The notes under the pieces: generated by a model
The model's database searches: none
What the model saw: the letters and a program-made list of their open reading frames with translations, nothing else
What the model was told of the DNA's origin: nothing
Assembly (NCBI GenBank): GCA_027604505.1
Contig: JADIIX010000132.1
Span: 1 to 64,000 of the forward strand
Direction of reading: 5' to 3'
Length of the DNA: 64,000 bases
Source of the DNA: Gonapodya sp. JEL0774
Taxonomy: Eukaryota > Monoblepharomycota > Monoblepharidomycetes > Monoblepharidales > Gonapodyaceae
Part shown: positions 11,601 through 23,180 of the stretch, one piece after another
Position numbering within the stretch: position 1 is the first letter of the stretch
Layout: every line of letters starts with the position of its first letter
Program-made: the position numbers and the translations under genes

Positions 11601-14012
11601 AACAATGAGCGAACACATTCACCCACCTTCATCAACAATGACACGCAACCATTTGAGTTGCAACAGCGGCGAGGTAGGCCGTGTCCTAGTGTAGTACCTT
11701 TCCTTACATCGACAGTCTGTGTTCCGTGTCGAGCCCACGTAAGGGCAGTCGCATTTGCGAACCACACCACCAATTTCCAATCCCCCTTCTGATTCCTCCT
11801 GACCGAACCGGAGCGATGACATTATGACAACATCGTACTTAACGAGATCCTGTTGTTTAGGCGGAGTGGAATCACTCAGATCGGCAAGCAGGTTGCAGAA
11901 TAGCAACGGGGGAATTATGAGGATGTCCTCACCAGTGCAGGCGGTATCATGACGTCGGTTCCAGAAATGACAAGAATTCGCAACGACTCGCTGAATGTGT
12001 GCTGCAAGAACGAAGACTTCATGAACTCATTCTCAAGTAAGCAACCGCCTTAGAAAAATCATAACCAACCAAATTAAACTGGGATTGCCATTGGTCCAAC
12101 AATACGTCAGGCACAATGATTAATGTCACCCAGCTAAGAAAAACCTTGGTTGCTAAACCTTTCCCCTTCTCGCCCCCTCTTCTCAGCCGTTTCTTCAAAT
12201 CATCTGTGCGGTACTTGATGTAGTATGGGGGGTTCGACTGCAAAACTGAGGAGACCACATCGGGGAGTCTGTCTAGTTCTGACGCGGGGGGGATGCGGTG
12301 GCTGATGAGAGCGTGCGCCGCCAGAACAGAGAGGGATGGGATGCGATTTGGAGACAGCACGATTTGTTCATCTTGATCCGAGTCGGTTGATTCTCGATGA
12401 TACGGAGTGCAAGTTACCTGTGCCGTGCTGGGCGGCATTGCGAGGTGACGTCGCGTGGCACCAATCGCTGAGATGCAGATAAGTGTTTTACCACTACCCA
12501 TCTCTTCAGCGATAATGCTGGATTAAGATAGATGACAAGTCAGCAACTTTAAAGAACGAATGAAAGAAGGACTTGGACGCTCACCCAGCTCTCGGCTCTT
12601 CAAAAGCTTCCACCTCTCGCTTATGCGTCCAATCGTTGGAGTCCAAAAAATATTTGCATCCCGTCACATCCTTCAATTCTATATACCTCGGGTCCGACAC
12701 CTGTTCTGGGCATGACTCTCTCTGAAGAATCTTCGCCAACGCTTGGCGTTGGTAGCCGAACAATGTTGTGCTGACACAGGGTGGAGACTTTTCACAGAGA
12801 GCGGAGGTAATTAGTGGCTCGAAGAGAGTAGGGATATTGGAGATGTTGACATGGGGAGAGGACAGAGAATGGAAGACTTGAATAAGACGCTCCCTGCGTT
12901 CTTCTGTGGAGTTCTGACGCACAAAGGAGGCGAGTTCATGCAATCACATGCTATTCGAGTTGAGAGCAATCTGAACTCACGGGAAAGTATCTCTGCACTT
13001 GTCCGTCCCCTACGTCTCCCCGAGTCCATTTGCTCGGTGTTATGTCAAGGTAAAGATTGTACAACGACGACCATGCATCACGGAACTCTTGTTCGTTGCT
13101 TCCTGGGGTAGAGACGTCGGCCCAAATCCAGAATCTGACATTGCAAGTGTCCGATCGCGAGCTTGAACTCGCACTAGCCGCCCCAGAGACTTGTTCATCG
13201 TCGAGATTGGGAAGTCGGGCAATCGCAACACAAATGTGCTCGCTGACAAGCAGGTGCAAAATGCTGGAAACGACTTCGGTGGAAATGGGTGGGTTTGATG
13301 CAACGTTGCTTCCGCTTTCCCCTCTTGCTTTCCCTCTAGCTTTCCCTGCTGGTTTTCTAGGGTTCTTGACCGACGGGGCCTTTGGCAAAAGACTCCGAAT
13401 TGACTCTACGGATGCAAGTACTGCAGAAAGAGAGAGTGGTATATCACAGGGCCAACCTGGCCATGCTTCGCAAGCACGATTGTCTTGAGATTGGTTGTGT
13501 TGAGTAGTCAGAACCGCCAGTGAAGATTCAGAGCAGGCGCAATCGACGATGCCAAGTGGAATAAGATTGGAAAACGATTCCTTACGAGAATGGGTTTTCA
13601 TCTGAATGTCCGCATCGACAAAGTCGGACTTAGGGGAACTCGGAGTGGGACTGGGTGTGCTTGCCGACAAGGAGCTCGGGGAGAGCAGCAAGGGAGGGGA
13701 TAGAGGCTGGAGAGATGGAACATTGGTATGGTTTGATGCTTGCCGGACAGGTGTTGAAAACAGATCCTTGACAATTGGGATATCGAGCTTATAATCCATG
13801 AAATCGGTGGCAGCCAAAGTGACTTCACTTCGCGAATGCGTCTCTGAGAAGTCAATGAGAGTCATTTTTATGCTAATTTGCGAGGGCGGGAAACGGGTTC
13901 CACGTTTTCGAGGCTGGAGCTGGAGCTGGAGCTTGGGGTGCTTTAGACAACCAGAGCAGGGTTCCTGCACGCCTTTCAATCGGACACCAACAGAAAGGTG
14001 CGAAGATGATGC
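8639..14012 (-). CDS. SNF2-family DNA-dependent ATPase/helicase
   Basis: This is a large nuclear ATPase of the SNF2/Rad5/SHPRH-like group, encoded by about a dozen exons. An N-terminal region (14012-12960) carries CSGCLKHP and long Ser-rich linkers. It is followed by the FGYQRQALAKIL motif (Q-like) and Walker A EEMGSGKTLICISAI (about 12500). Next come LIIVPDVLLDQWQSQF, the DExH box VDEGH interrupted by an intron, and motif III as FW-IVTGTP, also restored by splicing. The helicase C lobe has KTIIYVQHANE, NIDIAAYG-IDLHTASR and motif VI RQAIARAHRIGQKRVV (9330-9290). A Lys-rich tail ends PPRKRVKFVE at 8639. A Cys cluster (CDCPYVGSTRNTDCRC, about 11755-11705) lies between motifs Ia and II. No RING is visible. 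The true start may lie in an upstream exon, because an acceptor TTAG precedes 14012. Remodelling or repair is plausible; the exact orthologue is not determined. Confidence 0.85.
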
Positions 14013-14641
14013 CTAATCACCAGTGTTGTATGAAGGTGTCAGAGATGCTACACAATCCCATACACCCTCTCTCTAACTAATCATTTCTGTGGTGCCCGCG
14101 GCAGTCGACTTCGAACACGAACCACCAACACGCATTGCAGGAAAGTATGTACAGACTATGTCTCGAAGAATGAGCTTGCATACTCTTCAAAGGCAGAAGA
14201 TTCTTCGGTTCCTCAAATTTGGGGCCTTGTGACGGGTAAACAAGCACAGTTTGTCAAACTCAAATGAGAACGCTTTTCGATTGGTCTCGTGCCTTTGGTT
14301 GCCGCACGGGACTTGCAATAAAGCGGGGAGAAGGAGCGCGAGCAGGGGGAGAGAGGAAATTGGGAAAGGCGTAAGAGTATACATGTGGGGGGTAGGTGAA
14401 GCGACGCTGGCGTTTGTGTTTGTTTGGTGCTGGGAATTTCTCTGGGAATCAGAATGCGAAGACACCCACATGCTTCGGCTGCTCCTCGCAAAACTCATTA
14501 CAAGGAATTAAGAGTCATTCGCTCAGCCTTGCAATACCCTGTCAGGACTAACCGAGCGCGGTGAATCCTCTGAGAGGTGGGAGAGCTTGTGTTTTCATAA
14601 GTGTAAAGCACCTTTCGTCCATCGAGCGCGTGACGTCTCAG
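14013..14641. promoter_or_regulatory. Divergent intergenic region
   Basis: About 630 bp lie between the SNF2 gene and the P-loop kinase gene. An ATG on the minus strand near 14124 (MRVGGSCSKS) could be a first SNF2 exon, but no in-phase donor could be found. Otherwise nothing recognisable. Confidence 0.4.
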
Positions 14642-14680
14642 ATGGTACCGGAGTCATCTACCTCCGTCCAGTCGTGCACG

Positions 14681-15223
14681 ATGTCTCGGATTATCGTCTT
14701 AGGGCCAACAGGATCAGGGAAGTCCACTCTGGCTAAACGCCTCGCGGACCTGTTGGGCCTCGCCTTCGTCGAGCTTGATGCTCTCCACTGGCGTCCCAAC
14801 TGGACTCCGGCCCCGGAATCCGAATTTCTCTCCCTCATAGACAGACAGGCCCCCAAGGAGGGTCGATGGGTGGTTGCGGGGAACTATCGCACTGCACGTC
14901 ATTTGCTCTGGCCTCGAGCGCAACTGGCTGTATGGATAGACCTGCCATTCTGGACAGTACTTTGGCGACTGGTCAAACGTACCCTCCAAAGATGCTGGTC
15001 AGGGGAACTGCTCTGGGGAACAAACAGGGAATCCATCTGGTCGCAACTGAAGTTGTGGTCTGAAGAGAGTCTGATTTATTGGCTTTTCAACACGTACTGG
15101 AAGTTACAAAGGGAAATTCCCGTTCAGCTCTCCGAGTTCACAAATCTGCAGACTGTCCATTTTACAACGGTGGAGCAAGTGGAAAGTTTTCTTGCAACTG
15201 CAAAGAAATCAACGTCTCCGTGA
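14681..15223 (+). CDS. FlaR/adenylate-kinase-like P-loop NTPase (topology-modulation family)
   Basis: This uninterrupted reading frame encodes a small nucleoside-kinase-fold protein. Walker A is IIVLGPTGSGKSTLAKRL directly after the start methionine, followed by VELDALHWRPNW. The latter matches the LD.LHW.P.W motif of bacterial adenylate-kinase-like proteins annotated as DNA topology modulation protein FlaR. RWVVAGNY follows, then LAVWIDLPFWTVLWRLVKRT. The C-terminal helical part contains GTNRESIWSQLKLW. The length of about 180 residues fits the bacterial family. I chose ATG 14681 because family members place the P-loop a few residues from the N-terminus; ATG 14642 is also in frame. It has no introns, while nearly all neighbours have several. 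The function is presumably phosphoryl transfer on a small substrate and is not known. Confidence 0.75.
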   Translation: MSRIIVLGPTGSGKSTLAKRLADLLGLAFVELDALHWRPNWTPAPESEFLSLIDRQAPKEGRWVVAGNYRTARHLLWPRAQLAVWIDLPFWTVLWRLVKRTLQRCWSGELLWGTNRESIWSQLKLWSEESLIYWLFNTYWKLQREIPVQLSEFTNLQTVHFTTVEQVESFLATAKKSTSP

Positions 15224-15391
15224 GAAGTGATGATATGATATACATCTTCATTCCATTACTTTGTCCACATCTGCACTCTGTTGCTCTTTGACCGTCCCTT
15301 GTATGGTAGTAAAAACCTGAGAAGATTTTACAAACCTCCAGGGGCAAAGGTTGGTGGGCAGTCCGAATTGTATTATCTTTTCATTTTTCGA

Positions 15392-18300
15392 ATGCAAGTC
15401 GCTCAACCATCGGCTACCACCGCAAGCACCAGTCGCAAACTTCATCGCCTCGGCAGGCGCCGTTCCAGGACCTTTTCGACGTCCACTGATGCACGCTCGA
15501 AGACCCACACGCGGCGAATGTCTGATGTCTCCACAGACCCACCCGATGCAGAGACTGATGCGAGCGATGCAGATGCGGTGGTGAAATCTTTTGGTCCCCA
15601 GAAGCACTCCAGTCGTTCTTCGGACTTGTGGTGGGGTGAACTCACAGCCATTGCGGACTCAGACGAGTCAGTGATCGGACTTGACGATTCAAGGGACAAA
15701 ATTGCCACCAACGCGGAAATTTTGCGTAGACTGGACGAGATTGAGAAGATGGACGGTATTTTGGATGAAAGAATCAAGCTAGTTTGGGCGAGAGTTGCAA
15801 AAGTTTCAGAACGGCTCGCCGCGAGCACTGCGAGCGGAGTGGAGGAAAGGGTTCAGCTGCGAGAGCGAAGAGATGCGTTCATGGCGAACCAATTTCTTCC
15901 AGAAGACATCAGCGGCACCAGAAACTCTTCCCCCAGACGGGTGTCAATCAACAGTGACCCCGAACCACTGGTTGGATTTATCGAGCAGAAGGCCGTCTTT
16001 TCCTCAGATCTGCAGGAAGTTTTGAGTGGGTCTGGCTTGTCCCCTCTACCTTCCTCTTATGTGGAGCATCCAGTTCCGATTTTCACGCAACCCAACTCGA
16101 AGGAATCACAAACGTCCTCACTACCTCGTGTCCTCGAGAAAAGTCCTCGGGAAGATGCGAGCCTGGTGTGTCAGTTACCCGATGCAGACTTGTTGCCTGC
16201 CGGACGGTCGGAAATTGCGCCCAACGAACCGTCCTCCGTGAAAGAAAGCACTGTCGAGTACGACAAAAATCTCACGGCCACCAACTTGACTCAATTCAAC
16301 TCGAGCAGCGGTGGTGTATCTCACGTACCCGTTCACAGCCATAATCCAACTTTCACCCATGCTACGAACATACCTGGAGAAGGACCTGTGAGTCGCTGCG
16401 ATCCATATTGCTGCTTCACGTCCCACATTAGTCTGTCGACCGCTGAAAACACGATCAGGCTTCCAAGGACAATAAAATCTACTACGAGTACAAGGATTCG
16501 CACCTCGAGAGTGACAACCGTGGTGGTGGTCAAGACTTGAGCCGTCCCAATCTCAAGGATACATCGCCTGGAGCCTTCGAGCAGAACGCAGTCACTCTGT
16601 CCACCCTGAAGAATTCCCTTTCTGCCACTCAGAGGGAAGGTGTGAAGGACGGTGTAACAAAAGCAAATGCGACGCCGGTGTGTGTCGGCGAGAGTAGTCG
16701 CTCTCATTGCGAAGATGACTGTAACGCCTTGTTGCACGAAGCAGAAGTCCGCTGACCAAGTTGTGAATTCTCGATTGCGTCATGGCTCCGGTCGTTCAAA
16801 AGCTTCTTCGTTGAAGGGATCCCAGACCAACATCACCAATTTGGCAACTCGAGAAGGGCTTTATCAGTCCATCTCAAACAGCTTTCCAAGCCCGGAATCA
16901 GAGGTGGATCAAAATCAATCGATTGACAAAGAAGTGCGGGTGTGTGTTTGGTTTATCAGATCAACATGGAACAAAATTTACAAACGTGCCTTTCCATGCC
17001 AGAGTCTCTCGACATTGGTTCTTGAACGGGAACGCCATGAATTGATTGCCGACCACTCCTCTCGCAAGAGTTCAGAACTTGATCTTACTGTCAATATCGA
17101 ACCTAAAGGACTCACCCAGACTGAAAAGAGCGCCCACCTTGGAACGGCGTTGAGTATGGTAAGTCTGCCCTCTCCAGGGACGTACGGGTCTCGCACAATG
17201 CAGAGACACTACAGGCGACTTCCGTAGTTTTATAATGTTCAGAAAGTATGCACCATCGCTGATTGAAACCTGCTTGAATTATCCACTTCCAGAAAAGCTC
17301 TGGAGAATCTGCTGATTACGAACCACGCAACGTCCCGCCAGTCGGTAGTGTCGTTTCACAACGCGCTTCGAATGGCACCTCACACTCTCCAAATACACAA
17401 ATCGGACAAGACATTGTTGAACTGGGCGGTGCCGCGACCTTGGCCATCCAGACCACTCAACCGAGCGAGTCCATGGCAACTCAAGTTCAGCAACCAATGA
17501 ACCAATCACCAGTGCGTCTGTTGGGGCAGTAACTTTCAGTTATCAGGCGCGTTTCACTGATGACCGTTTCCGGTTTGATTGCTCCCAAGAACATTCCAGT
17601 TTCTCCATTTCACAAGAGTTCGATGATCGACAGCGGTTCTACGAAGACAGGCCATTCTGAACCTTTCGTACGATTAGACATTGCCGGCCGCGAGGGTAAA
17701 TCAGATAATATGATGCTCAGCGGTGCACGTATTAACTTGACGAAGAGCGGTGGGACTGTCCCATCACCTAAAGAAGTTTTGGTATGTTCTTGCTCGTTTG
17801 GCACTCCCCTCCGTTGATGTTGCAGTAAATTTGAACACGAACTTGGATTGCTACAAGCCACTTAACTCACCACCCAGCCACGGCTTAAGCATGGGTGAGA
17901 TGATCGCACCAGATAGTTCAAAAGCTGACGTTGGAACCTCTGGCTCCAAGAACGGAGATAGCTCCAGTGATGGGCGGCATGGGCCAGCATCTTCACTGCA
18001 GAAGATCCCAGCATTTGATTCTGAACTCCTCCCACAGTCAAGAGAGAGTCATCTTCTCAAGAAGGTTTCCGACCCAGATTCACTTTCATCTCCTTCTCAT
18101 GTGACTTCCCACGTACCTGTCCGACCGAAGCACTTTTCTCAACGCCTCTCGCTATCTTCATCACTTTCTTCTATATCACTTCCAAGCTCACTCATTTCAC
18201 TCGCTACATCATTGTCATCGCTATCTGTAAACTCCAATGTGGACCCTTCCGAACAACAACATCCACATCCCCCGAGTCAGCCTTCAAAGAAAACTACGAG

Positions 18301-20295
18301 GAGAGGCAGAAAGCAGGGTGCGGAGATGCGATCTTCCCAAGTAAGTAGACAATCTGAAGCTTTCTAAACGACAGATGAAGCCCAACTTGAGCTGCTTGAT
18401 GGTCATGTTTACCAGATACATGATCCGCATACAATAACACTTCCTGTGTCAGAGATGCGTTCAAACCCCACCGTGGAGAAGCCCCCAAGTTTCCCGTCTA
18501 CTGTACATAACGCGTTGCTCAGCGTAATGCCGGCCTTCTCTGTATCTGTTGTAGACCGAGGGCCCAAATCTTTCAGCAAAAGTGCGCCCGAGGTGAGATC
18601 GTCTATCACGGAGCCACCTGAAAGTCGTGGGAAGCCGAAAGCAAGCGCACCGGAACTCCATCAAGGAGCTTCCAGCCATACCGGTGGGCAACCTCCGGTG
18701 GAGTCGAAAAACATTATTGTGGTGAGGCTCAGCTGTTTTCGGTGATATGCGCTTGTGTTTCTTGGATATATGTTGAGTAGTATCGTCCCCGAACATTCAA
18801 ACGTTGCGATCGGCCAAGCAGGAGTCATCCACATCTGAGAAGGGACAGCCAGTAACTCCGGGTCCTCAGTTGGCTTCACTGAAGTCGGGTCTGCAGTTTG
18901 CAGCATCATCAAAACACGTTTTGTCATCCACATCACATGAACTCTTTGACAATTCGCGGCCCTTCGCTCTGAACTACTCCTTCCGCTCAAGCAGTGACCT
19001 CGTAGTCACAGGTTCAGGCCAAGTGACCAGCGCAGTGGTTGCTCCAACCTTAAATGACGTGAATCCTCCGTTTGCTGATTCAGATCATGGGACATCGCCA
19101 GGTTTGTGTTCGCAACTGGACTTCGATACCGCACCGGTGTCATTGTCACTACCCTTCGAGAGCCCGAAGCAGGATGAGCTCTCTATTGCGACAATCCCAG
19201 AGTTGGATGGGAGGGGGAGCATCGATGCGACTGTGGGGGAGTCTTCTTCCACACAGTACTCGACAGCATTGGTTTCTCATCCGGATCGCCTTGACGTTCG
19301 AGATAGGAATGCGTCCTCGGAAAGGGCGCGTGCGGCAATGGAACAGGCGTGGGAAGAAGTGGCTGCAGACTCGAACCGGATGAGGCTTTCTTCAGAAGCC
19401 GCACTGAACTCGAAAATCCATGCGATCGGCTCAACTTCGAGGTCACGCGGTTCCTCCTTCGCACGGCTTGTTGGTGCATCATTTGGCAGTAAGAGTGGTG
19501 AATTCGAAGTTACATCGAAGGGTAAGCACATCAGATCTGGAACCAACGGAACGGACTCAGATCTGTCCACAACATCACGAGAAGGTGAACTGTTGACACA
19601 AGCCATGTTTTATTTCTTGATTCTGATGAATCGGTGTCCTGGCAGAGAGCCGCAGGAGTTCGATGTGGCGTAAATTTCATCTCCCCTCTGGAAAGCAGGC
19701 GAAGTCTGATCATGAACTGCAGAATCATACGCCGGCTATCGGTATTGGTGGTAAGTGCAGCCTTCTGATCACCGGAGCGTTCATCTCACATCTTTGCGTA
19801 GAACGAAACACCTTGTCTTTGGACACGAACAACGAAAGGAGCATGTTTTCAGCAAGCCATACTTCTGCGAACAAAAACATCTCCCCAGCTTCAGGCGCAA
19901 TGTCAATTCACGGATCAACGGGAAAGGAAATAGAACGCTTTCAACACAGAACGGAACCTGTTCCAACAAATGTAATGCGAGGCGCTGTAACTACAGAAAA
20001 CCACTCAGGATTACCGTCTGCTGACAAACATGAAAATGGCAGTATCAAATCGCCGGAGCAAGCGGACGATGTGCAAAAGGATAGATCACACTCCGATATT
20101 CACCAAGAACAAGAACTCGTTTACCGTACAAGAAATAGCACGACAGACGGCGGCGTCAGTGAGCAAAGTGGCGTGGCTTCGGTATCCGAAGGAGAACAAA
20201 ACGGAACAAAATCGAAGAAAAAGAAAAAGGGCATTTCGAAGCTTATGAATAAAATTGGCAAAGCAGTGAAGAGGCTTTCGTCATCATCCCCATAA
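15392..20295 (+). CDS. Very long Ser-rich, mostly disordered protein, unknown
   Basis: Starting at ATG 15392 (MQVAQPSATTAST), coding-like sequence continues through about ten exons to TAA 20295. The first exon has a basic RRRSRTFST segment and one structured-looking helical block, KIATNAEILRRLDEIEKMDG to RVAKVSERLAAS, which may form a coiled coil. Beyond it the protein is Ser/Thr/Pro/Glu-rich, with a Ser/Leu tract around 18140-18240 and SP motifs. A second helical block, ERARAAMEQAWEEVAADSNR, lies near 19320. The C-terminus is strongly basic: SKKKKKGISKLMNKIGKAVK. Donors such as GTGAGTCG at 16390 and acceptors such as ATCAG at about 16457 join in frame. Splicing around 17330-17560 and some later junctions is unresolved, so two genes cannot be excluded. 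The basic amphipathic C-terminus suggests membrane or nucleic-acid contact. No family is recognised. Confidence 0.5.
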
Positions 20296-20313
20296 AATAC
20301 CGTAGTAGGCACT

Positions 20314-21998
20314 CTATTTCTGTTTCCGCTGCTCTACCAGACCTTCGGTCAACCAGAATCCCCTAAATAGTATAAACATCAGGAGACCTCCACCAACTGC
20401 GCTCGCCAGACAATAGGTTGTCACCCAGCCTGCCGGAACAAAGCCGTAGTCACGTAGACACGCCCGCTCTGAGAGCTCTGCCAGAGTAGGCTGGGGTTGG
20501 AGAGGAATCTCGGGGGTGATCGGCACTGCGGGGACTTCCTCAGACTTCCCTTTAAGCCCAGCACCGGCAATTGCCTCGGCGACCATTCGTCGCTCCCGTA
20601 TCTCATCATGTGTTCCCGATTCTGGTTCAGTATCTACTGCAGGTGCCGGGGCCGGGGTCTCAGTTGGCACTGTGTCAAGGTGAAGAGGGTCAAAGCGAAG
20701 GCCCTCAAACCAACTTTCGGAGAAATTGGAACGGTCCGAGAGTGTGAGAAAGTTGAGATTCAATGAGGGTTCGGAAGAAACGATTTCAACTTATAAACGC
20801 ACCTCACGGGCCCATGTAGCGAGAGGAACTGCCCGGGTCCAACTAATTGAAAGTTATCGCGGAGCGGGTACGCCGAAACACCCAGAAAAAAGCCTTCTGA
20901 ACTGTGGAACACCATGTTCATGTGGTTCACTTTAAAAAGATTTATGTCAGTTCGTTTGAATTCGCGATTCTAAACTCATGGATCAAATCTCTTACTGATA
21001 TGGATATGAGCAGACTCCACCTGTGTCATCAGGATGAGTTGTGTGCACATCAGAGCATTGTGGGAGGACACATGAATCAAACTCACACCACCCCACAGAT
21101 TCAATGGCATGGGCATGAATATGGTTTTGTCTTTACTCAACGGAAGTCGACATTGGTATGTGGCTGGAGCAGGCAAGATAACCGAAGTGCGTGGTAGAGC
21201 TCAAACCCCCGGCGAACAAAAGAAGTCAGTGGAAAGCTTTGGCCCACCTTTGGTCAATAACAGATTTCGCAGTAATTGATACATGTCCTCGTCCACAGCC
21301 CACCTGCATACAAATTCGGAGTCCTGACCAAATCGGAAGGAGAGAGGTCGCCCTGTCTGGAATTAAATGATTCGAAGTTAAGCAAACTGTGAAATAAAGA
21401 AGGAATCGCGCAGGCGGCAAAGCTTCAGGGTCCCATTGCATCGTACATTCTCTAAACAGGGTTCCTCCACTGCAGCCGCTCCTACAGTGATGGAGCGCCA
21501 GAAAACTCACATCCGCACAGGGTGGGGAAGGTCCCCATAGATTGTTTCCAAACTGATCGACGTACACGGTGGTGCCATTGGGGCTGGTGAGGAGACATTC
21601 TAAGTCAACAGTATCTCCAACAGAGAAAGCTGTTGGACGATGGAATGTGAGAAAGAGCTGAAACACCATAATATTGACTGGTAGACAGTTTCTGCTCTCC
21701 ATTTTCACAATTGAACGAACGCTCTCTGCAAGGTACAGTCGCTGATATCGTTTGGTGGATTTCCAACCACCCCGTATTGAATTGCTGCTCGCTCCTGACG
21801 CTAACCCCGATTCAATTCATCCGAAGAGAACTCACGTAAAAACTTCACATGTTGATGGGGTTGGCCTCCATGAGCGCTGGCGGGATGAGAATGAAGGAGA
21901 CAGAACGTCGAAATAGCCAGGAGCACCTGTACGAAGGTTAGAAATGGGAAAGCGGACGAGGAAGTGGTGGATGGAGTGATGTGATGGATATCAAGAGA
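20314..21998 (-). CDS. Single-pass secretory/membrane protein, unknown family
   Basis: The predicted N-terminus is a signal peptide, FPFLTFVQVLLAISTFCLL, followed by HSHPASAHGG. An extracellular or lumenal domain follows with GDTVDLECLLTSPNGTTVYV, FGNNLWGPSPPC, MQWDPEALPPARFLLYF, RPLSFRFG and VCRWAVDEDMYQLLRNL. The next blocks are DKTIFMPMPLNLWG, HMNMVFHSSEGFFLG and WFEGLRFD. A Pro/Glu-rich stalk leads to a C-terminal membrane span, WVTTYCLASAVGGGLLMFIL, and a short cytosolic tail ending LVEQRKQK at 20314. At least five introns are needed. The initiating ATG is not in the signal-peptide exon (acceptor AATAG before 21998), so a short first exon lies upstream. The ER, Golgi or cell surface are all possible. 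No known domain is recognised. Confidence 0.6.
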
Positions 21999-22273
21999 CT
22001 ATTAGAGGACAAACCAAGGGGATGGATCAAAGAAGCATTTCAGGAGTGGATCCTTCGGTTCGGAATGAAGCTCGATGACCCACTCTCAAAGTGCGATTCC
22101 GATTTCGGTATGTAGCCAAGCACCGTTTCATTTCTGAAAGAATTTCCGTGTCAGGAGATTGATATGTATTCATGAAGTTGGTGATCTCTTTGCCCGAGAG
22201 CCAGCCGACATATTGCCCACGAACCAAACTTCCCAAAAATCACTCAAATCAATAAACTCTGGACAAAAAAGAC
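21999..22273. promoter_or_regulatory. Divergent promoter region (contains the missing first exon of the membrane gene)
   Basis: 275 bp separate the mL53 start and the signal-peptide exon. The initiating ATG of the minus-strand gene should be here. Confidence 0.4.
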
Positions 22274-22988
22274 ATGGACCTTCGACAGGTTAGTCGCATC
22301 CTGGTTGAATTCGCGCCACGTGATGTCCGCGCTCGGTCTATCAGGTGAGAAAGGTTTTCTATTAGAGTACCGCGACGTCTCTGTTCGCATCTCTGTCCAA
22401 TCTCATATCTCAAACGTAACCGATGCTGCTTCTGACTGTCTTTTTATCACCTGCCACCGTCTTCCCCTGGTTGTCACTCACGCTAATGTACGGGTTGCAT
22501 GCCACTGCACCGAGCAGATCATTTCTATTGAATGTTTCGGACGACGCGAAGCGTGAATCCAACCCAAACTGCCGAATACAGACTACAATCGCCGATAAGG
22601 TTGTTACACCGTCCCTGCAGGTTACATACAGTGAGTCTTCTCGAAGAGATTCGTTGACAGTCGGGTGTGTGGCCTTCCTGAGGAGTTCCTGGCGCACACA
22701 ACATCCTTCCCTTTCGATGCGCTTTCGCTAGCTGGAAGTTGGCGATTTTGCGGAATCGAAGCTCTGTTCTGTCTCCTCTGGTTTACCATCTGAACGCTGT
22801 ACTGATTGTGATCTCATTAATCTCTACCTCCCGAAATTATTCGGTAACTTGGAACGCTTACCCCAATACCAGAGGACGGAAAAGCTTTGACTATGTCCAC
22901 ATCTTCAATGACAGCGGAGGAAATCTTGCGAGAATTCCGGCGGCACGCACGAGCCCTACAGGAGGACGAGGATGCGAAGTCGGCTTGA
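22274..22988 (+). CDS. MRPL44: Mitochondrial large ribosomal subunit protein mL53 (MRPL44/L53 family)
   Basis: Three exons splice to a protein of about 95 residues. Exon 1 is MDLRQVSRILVEFAPRD followed by VRARSI (22274-22341). Exon 2 starts at about 22520 with SFLLNVSDDAKRESNPNCRI and ends SLQVTY before a GTGAGTCT donor at about 22632. A 240-nt intron follows. Exon 3 starts at about 22872 with KDGKALTMSTSSMTAEEIL and ends RHARALQEDEDAKSA at TGA 22988. The pattern of conserved N-terminal basic helix, NP.C+I..T, VTYKDGK and a C-terminal helix with RHAR matches fungal mitochondrial L44 and animal L53, a component of the mitoribosome large subunit. Both introns join in phase, which strongly supports the model. 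The symbol follows the yeast name. Confidence 0.8.
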
Positions 22989-23180
22989 TGAAGTTGGACA
23001 CCCATAATGCTAGTCTGTACATATTGCATTTTAGAATAACTCGTACAATCAATGATTTTGGTCCAGAGTGCCGGATCAAAGTCCCGTGGCTGAATGCAAT
23101 ACACATAGAACTTTACAGTCGGCCGCTGACAGTCGATAGCCAAGATCACAGTCGAAACAGCCATTGTTTCTGGAGTAGTC

